Positions 1-6,636 of a DNA stretch of 11,339 nucleotides are shown piece after piece. The notes beneath the pieces are model-generated. The model did no database searches and was not told where the DNA came from. It was given only the letters and a program-made list of their open reading frames with translations. The translations under genes and the position numbers were made by a program. Source of the DNA: an uncultured beta proteobacterium (GTDB lineage: Bacteria > Pseudomonadota > Gammaproteobacteria > Burkholderiales > Burkholderiaceae). Position 1 is the stretch's first letter. Every line of letters starts with the position of its first letter. The stretch spans positions 1-11,339 of the forward strand of contig CAJAFJ010000647.1 in assembly GCA_903938955.1 (NCBI GenBank), read 5' to 3'.

Positions 1-553
1 CCCCTGCTGAGGGGGCGTGCACAAATCGACCATCCCCCACATAAATACCGGCATGTGTCGCGACGTCACTTTGGGCAAACAGCACCAGGTCGCCCGATCG
101 AACGCTGTCGTTCGCGACCGCTTGCCCCCAGCTTTGTAACCTTGAAACGGTTCGAGGCGGCGCCACTTCGGCCCTGCTTTGGTAAACGTGGCCAATCAGA
201 CCGCTGCAGTCAAAGCCTGTGTCTGGCGTATTGCCACCAAACCTGTAGGGCGTGCCGACCAAACCCACGGCGTAAATCGTAATATCACTGGCTTGTTCAG
301 ACGAGACACGTGATGAAGTTTGAGCGTTGGGATAAGCAAAAGCCCCATGCGGAGCTTGGGGTGCCGTGCTGCAAGCCGTGAGGAATAGAGAAAGTGCCAA
401 GCCGTAAAAGACCAACCCGCGTCTATTGAAAAACCCGATGCAACAGTCGCTAACCGTGGCGTACGCAACCGTTTTTTTGATTAAAAACTGGTTTGCCAAA
501 TTGGCGCCGAGAAAATCGTTGGTATTCACAGTGCAACCTTTACATGTCCCCAT
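1..553 (-). CDS. NlpC/P60 family cell-wall peptidase, lipoprotein-like (3' end cut off by window)
   Basis: Partial gene; the C-terminal end lies beyond position 1. It encodes a probable outer-surface or periplasmic cysteine peptidase that cleaves peptidoglycan stem peptides. With the ATG at 553 as residue 1, a hydrophobic stretch (about 48-60) ends in the lipobox LTAC with Cys61. Next comes a short linker and the NlpC/P60 core: GTPYRFGG, the catalytic Cys116 in TGFDCSGLIG, GDLVLF, and His167 in THAGIYVGDGRFVHAPS. Cys, His and the spacing between them are normal for the family. The start is uncertain. ATG 553 has AGAGGCGG upstream and GTG 529 is in frame, but both place about 50-60 residues before the lipobox, longer than usual for a lipoprotein signal, and no better in-frame start lies nearer. 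It lies 96 bases downstream of the 650-1141 gene on the same strand and could share its transcript. Family assignment is firm; the exact bond cleaved is not known. Confidence 0.9.
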   Translation of the reverse strand, partial: MGTCKGCTVNTNDFLGANLANQFLIKKTVAYATVSDCCIGFFNRRGLVFYGLALSLFLTACSTAPQAPHGAFAYPNAQTSSRVSSEQASDITIYAVGLVGTPYRFGGNTPDTGFDCSGLIGHVYQSRAEVAPPRTVSRLQSWGQAVANDSVRSGDLVLFAQSDVATHAGIYVGDGRFVHAPSAG

Positions 554-649
554 AAGAAAGACCGCCTCTGCAGTTTATTCTTGTTTTGCCTCGGGCTATT
601 ATTTGCTGGAGCGCTGGCGGGGCCTCCGTTAATGATCGCCAGCGATCTT

Positions 650-1141
650 TTACTTGGGTTTTTTGGCGGCTGCTTTTGCAATTTTTTGTTCTTTTTGTTG
701 TTCAATTTCAAAAAGCACACGAATCCGTTCGGCCATTGCAGAATAAGTCACCGCATTTTCCTCTTCTGCATCCGCTGCATTCAGAAAGGCATAAAAGTGC
801 CGGTCATTGACCCAGAAGGTGCCTTCATCTGCATAGTCATCAAGCGCGTCGGCAAAGTTTTGAATATCCCGGTCCGTTGCGAAAAAATCCTTTAAGAACG
901 TCGCGGGGGTTCCCAAACCGGCCTCGACCGCCGCCGTGAGGCTGTCGAGCATTTCGTTGATCAAGCTTTCATCAAGATCTTCGCTCATGTTTTTGAACGG
1001 CACCAACTTGCCCGTGCGCGGGTCGTAACCGCCACGTGTTTCAAGTCGATCTAATAGCTCGGGCAAGGCACCAGCCGGGGTATGGCTGTCAATGCCGTCA
1101 TAGGAGATGGGCGTAATTTGGGGGGTGTATGCGGAAACCAT
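650..1141 (-). CDS. Conserved-looking hypothetical protein, acidic with Lys/Ala-rich tail
   Basis: I do not recognise this 163-residue protein. The ATG at 1141 is chosen because AAGG (1148-1151) lies 6 bases upstream; a TTG at 1198 would extend it by 19 residues but has no comparable ribosome site. The sequence is rich in Asp and Glu through its middle and appears mostly helical. Aromatic residues cluster near GTFWVNDRHFYAF, and the protein ends in a basic stretch (QQKEQKIAKAAAKKPK) that may be helical and exposed. I see no signal peptide, membrane segment or catalytic motif, so a soluble cytoplasmic protein is likely. It diverges from the 1286-1957 gene across 144 bases and precedes the NlpC/P60 gene on its own strand. 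Reality as a gene is supported by the ribosome site and by protein-like composition over the full length; function is unknown. Confidence 0.75.
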   Translation of the reverse strand: MVSAYTPQITPISYDGIDSHTPAGALPELLDRLETRGGYDPRTGKLVPFKNMSEDLDESLINEMLDSLTAAVEAGLGTPATFLKDFFATDRDIQNFADALDDYADEGTFWVNDRHFYAFLNAADAEEENAVTYSAMAERIRVLFEIEQQKEQKIAKAAAKKPK

Positions 1142-1285
1142 TGGAGGCCTTATTCTGTTGCTAATGCTGGTCAAGATTGTGCGCTCCCATTTTCGCAAAT
1201 TACAACGATGAAGGCGGTAATATCAACTCAAAGTTCGCGTGTGCCCCAAATGCGCGATGTCAAATAAGTTCCGAAAGAGCGTTAA

Positions 1286-1957
1286 ATGGAAACTGTGGTT
1301 ATTTTTGCTATTGCTGGATGTCTTTTCAGTGCGGCCGTTGTTTATTTGGTGCTGGACTATCGCCGTCATGGTGAACGCCAGGATGCGCTGGAAAATGTTT
1401 TGAGTGTGAAGGCAGAAGTCGTCAAGGCAAAGAAAGTCCTGCTGGGCTACACCAAATACCTTGACTACCTCGCCGAAAGCAAGCAGGTCGCTACTGAAAA
1501 GATGAAGACGCTGTACATCAAGCTAACGCGCGAACATGTCCACATTGAAAAAGTTCAAACGGATGAGGCAAATCCCAAAGCCATTGCCACGGTGATTGTC
1601 AAATATATTGTGGAATACTCATTTGGTTTTGACCTGAAACCTGAAAGCTTTGATGTGACGGGGACCACCTCCGGTATTGAAATCCGCGTGGGCAGGCCCG
1701 CACTCATAGGGAGTCCTTTCGTCAAATCCCACTCGCATGAGATTGCCGGCGGTCTTGCCCTGCCTGACGAGAAAACGACGCTCAAAGAAATACAGGGCAA
1801 ACTTTCTGCTTTGGCACAGCAACACAGTGTGATCCTGGAATCCGACGCGGGCATTCGCGCCCTCTGCGAAAAAAAGCTGATTGAAGTTCTGGGCAATTTC
1901 TTGACCAATCAAACGGGCGTCACCCAGGTACCGATTATTTCTGCCGTTTATAGATAG
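1286..1957 (+). CDS. Hypothetical membrane-anchored protein with coiled-coil stalk
   Basis: This is a 223-residue protein I cannot place in a family with confidence. Residues 3-23 form one hydrophobic helix, followed directly by DYRRHGER. By the positive-inside rule the rest of the protein should face the cytoplasm. Residues about 30-82 are Lys/Glu/Leu-rich and helical, resembling a short coiled-coil stalk. Residues about 84-160 look like beta strands (IATVIVKYIVEYSFGFDL, then GIEIRVGRPALI). The C-terminal part (162-215) is again helical. The strand pattern with GFDL and a following charged loop loosely recalls DUF4230-type proteins, but this is only an impression. ATG 1286 is the first in-frame start after a stop; the upstream GAAAGAG is a weak ribosome site. 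Base composition is more A+T-rich than the flanking genes (26 of 60 G+C in 1501-1560). It converges on the ankyrin gene. Confidence 0.75.
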   Translation: METVVIFAIAGCLFSAAVVYLVLDYRRHGERQDALENVLSVKAEVVKAKKVLLGYTKYLDYLAESKQVATEKMKTLYIKLTREHVHIEKVQTDEANPKAIATVIVKYIVEYSFGFDLKPESFDVTGTTSGIEIRVGRPALIGSPFVKSHSHEIAGGLALPDEKTTLKEIQGKLSALAQQHSVILESDAGIRALCEKKLIEVLGNFLTNQTGVTQVPIISAVYR

Positions 1958-2055
1958 GCAAACCCTTCTTTTTATCGCGCAGCAAATACCGGTTGCCGTC
2001 TCGCGACAAAATCCCCACAGGGGAATCAGTTCATTTTTTGAGTGGATGCACTGCG

Positions 2056-2739
2056 TTACCAGCTGCCTTTGGGCTCAAGCCCGCGAATGAAGGTTTTCAG
2101 TAGCTTGATGGCATCAGGGCGGCTGGCTTGCTGAGCGAAATCAAGGGCCGTGAATCCCAAGTCGTTCTTGAGCCTGGCATCTGCGCCTTCTTCCAGAAGC
2201 AACTGCACCGCCTCAGGTGTCCCGTACTTGGCCGCCATCATGAGCGGTGTGGTGCCGTTAGGGGACGTTGCATCAATATAGGCACTCTGTTCCAGCAATA
2301 AGCGCATCACCGGTAAATGACCATGGGTTGCCGCGTAATGAAAGGGCGTCCAACCTGGTTTGTTGACATCAGCGCCCTTGACAATGAGTTGTTCGCAAAT
2401 GTCCAACAACCCCTGCAGAGAGGCCAGCATGAGCGGGCTTTCATCTTGCGGGGTACGTACTTCAATATTGATTTTTGGCGCTTGGACCAACGCTGCAATG
2501 ACCTTGAGGGACGGTTCGCGCAACGCAAGGATGAGTCCATGTTCACCGTTTGGATTCGGTGTATCGGGGTCAAACCCCCGGTTTAACAATGAAATGATGG
2601 CGCCTGCGTCATCACGCTTGATGGCAGTGAAAAAATCCTCATAAGACCCGGCTTGCGCGATTGAAAAACCCAAAAAAACGAACAGGCAAAAGATTTTTTT
2701 GAGAAGTGGGAACCTGCTGAAAAAGGCAGCGCAACTCAC
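2056..2739 (-). CDS. Secreted ankyrin-repeat protein
   Basis: This 227-residue protein is probably exported and binds another protein through ankyrin repeats. The GTG start at 2739 overlaps the tatD stop in the tetrad GTGA, and AAGGAG (2747-2752) lies 7 bases upstream inside tatD. Earlier starts in the same frame would lie deep in tatD and have no such support. Residues 1-30 form a signal peptide: positively charged KK at 14-15, a hydrophobic core (IFCLFVFLGF), and a likely cleavage site after AQA (30). The mature part is about six ankyrin repeats at roughly 33-64, 65-97, 98-129, 130-161, 162-193 and 194-219. The best examples are WTPFHYAATHGHLPVMRLLL and GTTPLMMAAKYGTPEAVQLL. The first two are degenerate. 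Its partner is unknown. Translational coupling makes its level depend on tatD translation. Confidence 0.92.
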   Translation of the reverse strand: MSCAAFFSRFPLLKKIFCLFVFLGFSIAQAGSYEDFFTAIKRDDAGAIISLLNRGFDPDTPNPNGEHGLILALREPSLKVIAALVQAPKINIEVRTPQDESPLMLASLQGLLDICEQLIVKGADVNKPGWTPFHYAATHGHLPVMRLLLEQSAYIDATSPNGTTPLMMAAKYGTPEAVQLLLEEGADARLKNDLGFTALDFAQQASRPDAIKLLKTFIRGLEPKGSW

Positions 2740-3530
2740 TGAGTCACTCCTTTGAAAAGCATCTCGAAATTTTGGCTCGTCACGCTGGCAATGGTTTCCA
2801 CGGGACACTGCCGAAGTTCGGCCAAACAAGCCGCAACAAAGGGGACATAAGACGGATTATTGGTTTTACCGCGATAAGGGACCGGTGCCAGATAGGGGCT
2901 GTCGGTTTCAATCAACAGACGATCCATCGGGACAAAAGATGCCACATCACGGATATCCTGCGCATTTTTGAACGTCAAAATGCCAGAGAAAGAAATGTAA
3001 AAACCCAAATCCAAGGCGGCACGGGCGACTTCGGCCGATTCAGTAAAACAATGAAAAACCCCGCCCGCAGAACCCATTGAGCCGTCTTCGCCCTCTTCCC
3101 GAAGAATCGACAGCGTGTCCGCCGAGGCCATGCGCGTATGGATCACCAATGGCTTGCCCAATTGCCGGGCGGCCCGGATGTGCGTCCTGAATCGCTCACG
3201 CTGCCACGCCATGTCCGCCATCGTTCGCTCGCCAAGGCGGTAATAATCCAGCCCGGTTTCACCAATGCCCACGACCCGGGGTAATTGCCCCAACGTTAAA
3301 AGATCCTGCAGGCTGGGTTCTTTGACGTTTTCATTGTCAGGGTGAACGCCCACCGTGGCCCAGAAGTTGTCATAGCGCATCGCTAACGCGTGTACAGCCG
3401 GAAACTCTTCCAGGGTGGTTGCAATGCATAAGGCGCGGTTAACTTGCGCCGCGCTCATGGCAAGCCGAATGGCAGGCAATTGAGCGACCAGCTCAGGGAA
3501 ATTCAAGTGGCAGTGAGAGTCTGTAAACAT
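2736..3530 (-). CDS. tatD: TatD/YcfH family metal-dependent DNase
   Basis: A 264-residue TIM-barrel hydrolase of the TatD family, whose members are metal-dependent deoxyribonucleases acting in the cytoplasm. The metal-site residues are all present: His6 and His8 in DSHCHLN, Glu91 in GIGETGLDYY, His131 in LVIHTR, His160 in GVFHCFTES and Asp210 in LIETDSPYLAP. The typical KTNNPSYVP segment follows at 222-230. Length is normal for the family. The gene follows mltG-tmk-holB-pilZ, the position held by ycfH in enteric bacteria, so it is more likely the ycfH orthologue than the tatABC-linked tatD. ATG 3530 is the family's usual MxxDSHCH start; I see no strong ribosome site before it. It lies 70 bases after pilZ and overlaps the ankyrin gene by 4 bases. 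The physiological substrate of this subfamily is unsettled. Confidence 0.95.
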   Translation of the reverse strand: MFTDSHCHLNFPELVAQLPAIRLAMSAAQVNRALCIATTLEEFPAVHALAMRYDNFWATVGVHPDNENVKEPSLQDLLTLGQLPRVVGIGETGLDYYRLGERTMADMAWQRERFRTHIRAARQLGKPLVIHTRMASADTLSILREEGEDGSMGSAGGVFHCFTESAEVARAALDLGFYISFSGILTFKNAQDIRDVASFVPMDRLLIETDSPYLAPVPYRGKTNNPSYVPFVAACLAELRQCPVETIASVTSQNFEMLFKGVTQ

Positions 3531-3600
3531 GGCGTGTGTAAAGATGGCAGCCAGGGTTTGACTGACATGGATGGGGTCAAGTCGCCCCGGTCTTGACGGC

Positions 3601-3960
3601 TTAAATGGTTTGGGTGGGCCGGTCAGACGCTAGATGCGCACCCAAAATTTCTTCAATTTTGAGCTTCAGAAGACGAGATTTTTGGTCTTTGGGAAACGAA
3701 ATACCGATGCCCTGGGTTCGGCTATTGGAGGCTTTCGAGGGCGTAACCCACGCCACCTTGCCGGCAACCGGGTAGCGCTGGGGGTCTTCAGGCAAAGACA
3801 AGAGCACGTAAACATCATCGCCCAAACGGTAGTCACGCGAGGTCGGTATAAAAACACCGCCATCCGCCAGCAAGGGAATAAAAGCCGCATACAGTGCGGA
3901 TTTCTCCTTGATTGCCAGTTGAATAACACTGGGGCGTGGGGTGGATGTTGAGTTACTCAT
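3601..3960 (-). CDS. pilZ: Type IV pilus assembly protein PilZ
   Basis: A 119-residue single-domain PilZ protein required for type IV pilus assembly in Pseudomonas and relatives. It has the founding-member pattern: QLAIKEKSALYAAFIPLL (14-31), DGGVFIPTSRDYRLGDDVYV (33-52), LPEDPQRYPVAGKVAWVTP (56-74) and GIGISFP (84-90). The c-di-GMP motifs RxxxR and D/NxSxxG are absent, with DGGVFI in place of the latter. This is the known condition of the pilus-type PilZ, which does not itself bind c-di-GMP. In the characterised systems it acts through the FimX and PilB proteins. ATG 3960 overlaps the holB stop as ATGA, so it should be translated by ribosomes finishing holB. Its place directly after holB matches Pseudomonas. 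No other pilus gene is in the window. Confidence 0.93.
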   Translation of the reverse strand: MSNSTSTPRPSVIQLAIKEKSALYAAFIPLLADGGVFIPTSRDYRLGDDVYVLLSLPEDPQRYPVAGKVAWVTPSKASNSRTQGIGISFPKDQKSRLLKLKIEEILGAHLASDRPTQTI

Positions 3961-4970
3961 AATGACGATTTGGACCTTGAGTTTAAGGCGTTTTGGGCTT
4001 GGCTCACCAGTGCTTCCAGCATCAAGCCGGCATTGAATGGATGCTCGACCGTGCGTGCTGTAGCGGCCAGTGCTTTTGACCACGCCGTTAAAACCGGCAA
4101 GGAACTGCCGACCGGAAGGTCGGCACTTTCAAAAAACCGGGGGGCTGCGCCCACTTTGACCGCCAGCACGTCATGACACAGCTTGTGCAGGGCATCCACA
4201 ACTTGCGCGGGTGACCAGTCTTTGAACACACTCAAGTCGCCACGCACGATGGCTTTGGGCAGTTTGACCCAGGCCTGTGGGTCGCGACCTGACTGAGAAA
4301 ACTGCAAGGCATCTTCGGGTCGCCCTCCGGCAGCGCGAAGCATCACCGCCGCTTGGGCGGAGGCTACGCCTTGGGCTTCAATCCATGCAAGCGAGCTTGC
4401 GGCGTCTGGCCAGACCATGCTGTGACCCAGACAACGGCTACGGATGGTGGGCAGCAATTGGTGCGCGGCCTCACTGGCCAGCACAAACTTGACATCGCCG
4501 GGCGGCTCTTCGAGCGTCTTGAGCAGTGCATTGGCCGTCACATTGTTCATGCGCTCAGCAGGAAAAACCAGCACGGCCTTGCCCCGGCCACGGGCACTGG
4601 TGCGTTGCGAGAATTCCACGGCGTCGCGCATCGCATCGACCCGAATTTCTTTACTGGCCTTACGTTTCTTATCGTCAATGTCGGATTGCGCTTTCTCGCT
4701 CAAAGGCCAGCCCAACTCGATCATCACGGTCTCGGGCATGAGCACGCACAGATCGGCATGGGTGCGCACATCAATCGCGTGGCAGCTTCCGCACTGACCG
4801 CAAGCGCCATCGTCGGACGGCTGCTCGCACAACCAGGCGCGCACCAGTGCCAATGCCAAGCCGTACTGCCCCAACCCTGAAGGCCCCGACAGCAGCCAGG
4901 CATGGCCACGTTGCGCCAGCAGTTGCCGCGTTTGCTGGGCGATCCAGGGCGCCACGATCGCAACACTCAT
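3957..4970 (-). CDS. holB: DNA polymerase III subunit delta'
   Basis: A 337-residue delta' subunit of the clamp loader that places the sliding clamp on DNA during replication. The N-terminal AAA+ domain shows GPSGLGQYG (29-37), a degenerate P-loop in which the usual lysine is replaced by Gln34. This is in keeping with delta' not being the ATPase subunit. A zinc module follows (Cys48, Cys57, Cys60, Cys63), then the sensor-like [11 protein letters not shown] (147-157) and SRC at 178-180, which supplies the arginine finger to the neighbouring subunit in the characterised complexes. The region 83-108 is charged and longer than in some homologues. ATG 4970 overlaps the tmk stop as ATGA, and the gene ends in an ATGA overlap with pilZ. 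This start is preferred over an in-frame start at 5015 that would lie inside tmk. Confidence 0.95.
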   Translation of the reverse strand: MSVAIVAPWIAQQTRQLLAQRGHAWLLSGPSGLGQYGLALALVRAWLCEQPSDDGACGQCGSCHAIDVRTHADLCVLMPETVMIELGWPLSEKAQSDIDDKKRKASKEIRVDAMRDAVEFSQRTSARGRGKAVLVFPAERMNNVTANALLKTLEEPPGDVKFVLASEAAHQLLPTIRSRCLGHSMVWPDAASSLAWIEAQGVASAQAAVMLRAAGGRPEDALQFSQSGRDPQAWVKLPKAIVRGDLSVFKDWSPAQVVDALHKLCHDVLAVKVGAAPRFFESADLPVGSSLPVLTAWSKALAATARTVEHPFNAGLMLEALVSQAQNALNSRSKSSL

Positions 4971-5614
4971 ACCAGCCAGCCTCGGGTTTTGACGGCACTT
5001 AGAACATCCAGCCAAACCGCGTCACGCGTTTGATGGGCGTCAATGCGGGCAAAGCGGCTCGGTGAAGCGCTCATGCGTTGACGGTAACCGTCCGACACGC
5101 GCGTGAAAAACTCAAGCGGCTGGGCCTCGAATTTATCTGGCACGCGGGTACCGGCCAGGCGCTGTGCAGCGATATCGACCGGCACATCAAACCAGACCGT
5201 CAAAGCCGGTTGGCGTATGAAATCGCCTTGCGGTCCCGTTGTGTTTTGAACCCACCGCTCCAAACTTGCCAGCATGTTCAGGTCAAAACCCCGCCCAGCA
5301 CCTTGGTAGGCAAAGGTTGCATCGGTGAATCGGTCGCACAACACCACATCGCCCCGCTGCAGTGCGGGTTCAATCAGTTGTTGCAGGTGATCGCGGCGAG
5401 CGGCAAAGACCAACAGCGCCTCGGTCATGGCGTCCATCGGGTCGTTCAACACCAAAGTACGAAGTTTTTCAGCCAGTGGCGTCCCGCCAGGTTCGCGGGT
5501 CAGGGTGACTGCCCTGCCCTGCGCTCGAAAAGCCTGCGCCAAGCCATCGATATGGGTTGATTTTCCGGCGCCATCAATGCCTTCAAAACTAATGAAAAGC
5601 CCCGCTTGCTTCAT
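4967..5614 (-). CDS. tmk: Thymidylate kinase
   Basis: A 215-residue cytoplasmic enzyme that phosphorylates dTMP to dTDP with ATP, the last dTTP-specific step. The Walker A loop is GIDGAGKST (12-20), next to the FISFEG strand. TREPGGTPL (39-47) supplies nucleotide-binding residues. CDRF (93-96) is the DR motif and FAYQGAGRG (101-109) is the dTMP-binding segment. The lid covers [13 protein letters not shown] (151-163). Length is normal. ATG 5614 follows the mltG stop by 6 bases; the nearest purine-rich stretch (GGGGACAG) lies across the mltG stop, so re-initiation after mltG is likely. The 3' end overlaps holB as ATGA, linking dTTP supply and clamp-loader synthesis on one transcript. Confidence 0.97.
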   Translation of the reverse strand: MKQAGLFISFEGIDGAGKSTHIDGLAQAFRAQGRAVTLTREPGGTPLAEKLRTLVLNDPMDAMTEALLVFAARRDHLQQLIEPALQRGDVVLCDRFTDATFAYQGAGRGFDLNMLASLERWVQNTTGPQGDFIRQPALTVWFDVPVDIAAQRLAGTRVPDKFEAQPLEFFTRVSDGYRQRMSASPSRFARIDAHQTRDAVWLDVLSAVKTRGWLV

Positions 5615-5620
5615 ATGCGT

Positions 5621-6604
5621 CTACTGTCCCCGCTGAAATTTATTAACGGCCCGATTGTGCTCTTCGAGACTCGCACTGAATTGGCTGGTGCCGTCGCCGC
5701 GAGCCACAAAATACAGGACTTTGGTAGGGGCGGGTTGCACCGCGGCCAGCAAGGAGGCCTTGCCCGGCATGGCAATCGGCGTCGGTGGCAGGCCGCCACG
5801 GGTATAGGTGTTCCAGGGTGTGTCCGCTTTCAAGTGATGGCGCCGGAGATTGCCGTCAAACGTATCGCCCAGACCGTAAATAACCGTCGGGTCGGTTTGC
5901 AACGGCATACCCATGCGAAGACGGTTGTTAAAGACAGCGGAAATCAGGGTGCGGTCGCTGCTGCGGCCGGTTTCTTTCTCAATGATGCTGGCCAAGATCA
6001 GGGCCTGTTCCGGCGTTTTTAAAATCGTATCGGGCTGGCGCTGGCTCCAGACAGCGGCTAACTTGGCATCCATCGCCCGCATGGCACGTTGGAGAACCGC
6101 CAAATCGCTGCTGCCTTTGGCGTAGTTGTAAGTATCAGGGTAAAAATGCCCTTCGGGGTGAAGCCCGGGCTTGCCCAAAGCGTTCATGATTTGATCCGGC
6201 GCCAGCCCTTGGGTGGTGGGTGCCAGCAGCTCTGCTTTTAAGAGTGCAGCACGAACCTGCGCAAAGTTCCAGCCCTCGACCAAGGTGACTGCGCGCAAAG
6301 ATTCTTCGCCCCGGACCAGTTTTCTGAGCAGGCTGCGGGGGGTGGTATCGCGGTCGATTTCGTAACTTCCGGCCTTGATTTGCCGCGCGTCACCCGAGAG
6401 GCGAAACCACGCATACAAAAGCGTGGGGTTGACGTGAACACCCGCATCCGTCGCCGCTTGAGCCACGGCGCGGCCGGCGCTTCCGGGCTCGATCGACAGA
6501 TCAACGGTATCGGCATCCAGCGCCAACGGCTGGTTCAGCCACCAGACAGCGGCCCCGCCCACCATGGCAGACAATAGAACAAATAAAGAGAAGAAACGAC
6601 GCAC
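5621..6604 (-). CDS. mltG: Endolytic murein transglycosylase MltG (YceG family)
   Basis: A 327-residue inner-membrane lytic transglycosylase that cuts nascent glycan strands and is thought to help end their elongation. Residues about 4-22 form the membrane anchor after MRR; the rest should be periplasmic. A LysM-like segment is visible around IKAGSYEI (76-83) to 100. The catalytic domain shows GHFYPDTYNY (152-161), the key ASIIEKETG (205-213, containing the catalytic Glu), SAVFNNRL (222-229), LQTDPTVIYGLG (235-246) and TPWNTYTRGGLPPTPI (262-277). Length fits the family. The start is GTG 6604; AAGG lies about 12 bases upstream, which is far. It is the first gene of the mltG-tmk-holB-pilZ-tatD cluster and diverges from ygfZ with only 32 bases between the starts, so its promoter probably lies inside the ygfZ coding region. 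Confidence 0.96.
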   Translation of the reverse strand: MRRFFSLFVLLSAMVGGAAVWWLNQPLALDADTVDLSIEPGSAGRAVAQAATDAGVHVNPTLLYAWFRLSGDARQIKAGSYEIDRDTTPRSLLRKLVRGEESLRAVTLVEGWNFAQVRAALLKAELLAPTTQGLAPDQIMNALGKPGLHPEGHFYPDTYNYAKGSSDLAVLQRAMRAMDAKLAAVWSQRQPDTILKTPEQALILASIIEKETGRSSDRTLISAVFNNRLRMGMPLQTDPTVIYGLGDTFDGNLRRHHLKADTPWNTYTRGGLPPTPIAMPGKASLLAAVQPAPTKVLYFVARGDGTSQFSASLEEHNRAVNKFQRGQ

Positions 6605-6636
6605 AGCCCTACAGCCTTACAAGAAATCGATCGACG

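Noticed and set aside
196..468. 90-codon - strand frame starting at a TTG, inside the NlpC/P60 gene
   Set aside because: Another frame of the same strand carries the lipobox, DCSG and HAG motifs; this one has none.
634..647. GATCGC-CA-GCGATC palindrome just after the 650-1141 gene
   Set aside because: The loop is too short for the full stem, and the adjacent T-run lies on the side that would serve + strand transcription, where no gene ends; not a convincing terminator.
1193..1223. TTCGCA ... TAATAT as sigma-70 promoter for the 1286 gene
   Set aside because: The -10 is good but the best -35 candidate is 19 bases away and a poor match.
2012..2039. Hairpin TCCCC-ACA-GGGGA followed by a T-run as terminator for the 1286-1957 gene
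   Set aside because: The stem is only 5 bp and the T-run (2034-2039) begins about 9 bases after it, so it does not fit an intrinsic terminator.
4353..5560. Long + strand open frames opposite holB and tmk
   Set aside because: Both are antisense to essential genes with clear motifs, and neither frame encodes a recognisable protein.
6625..6636. ATCGATCGA palindrome between mltG and ygfZ as an operator
   Set aside because: Short and simple in composition; no flanking symmetry or second copy.
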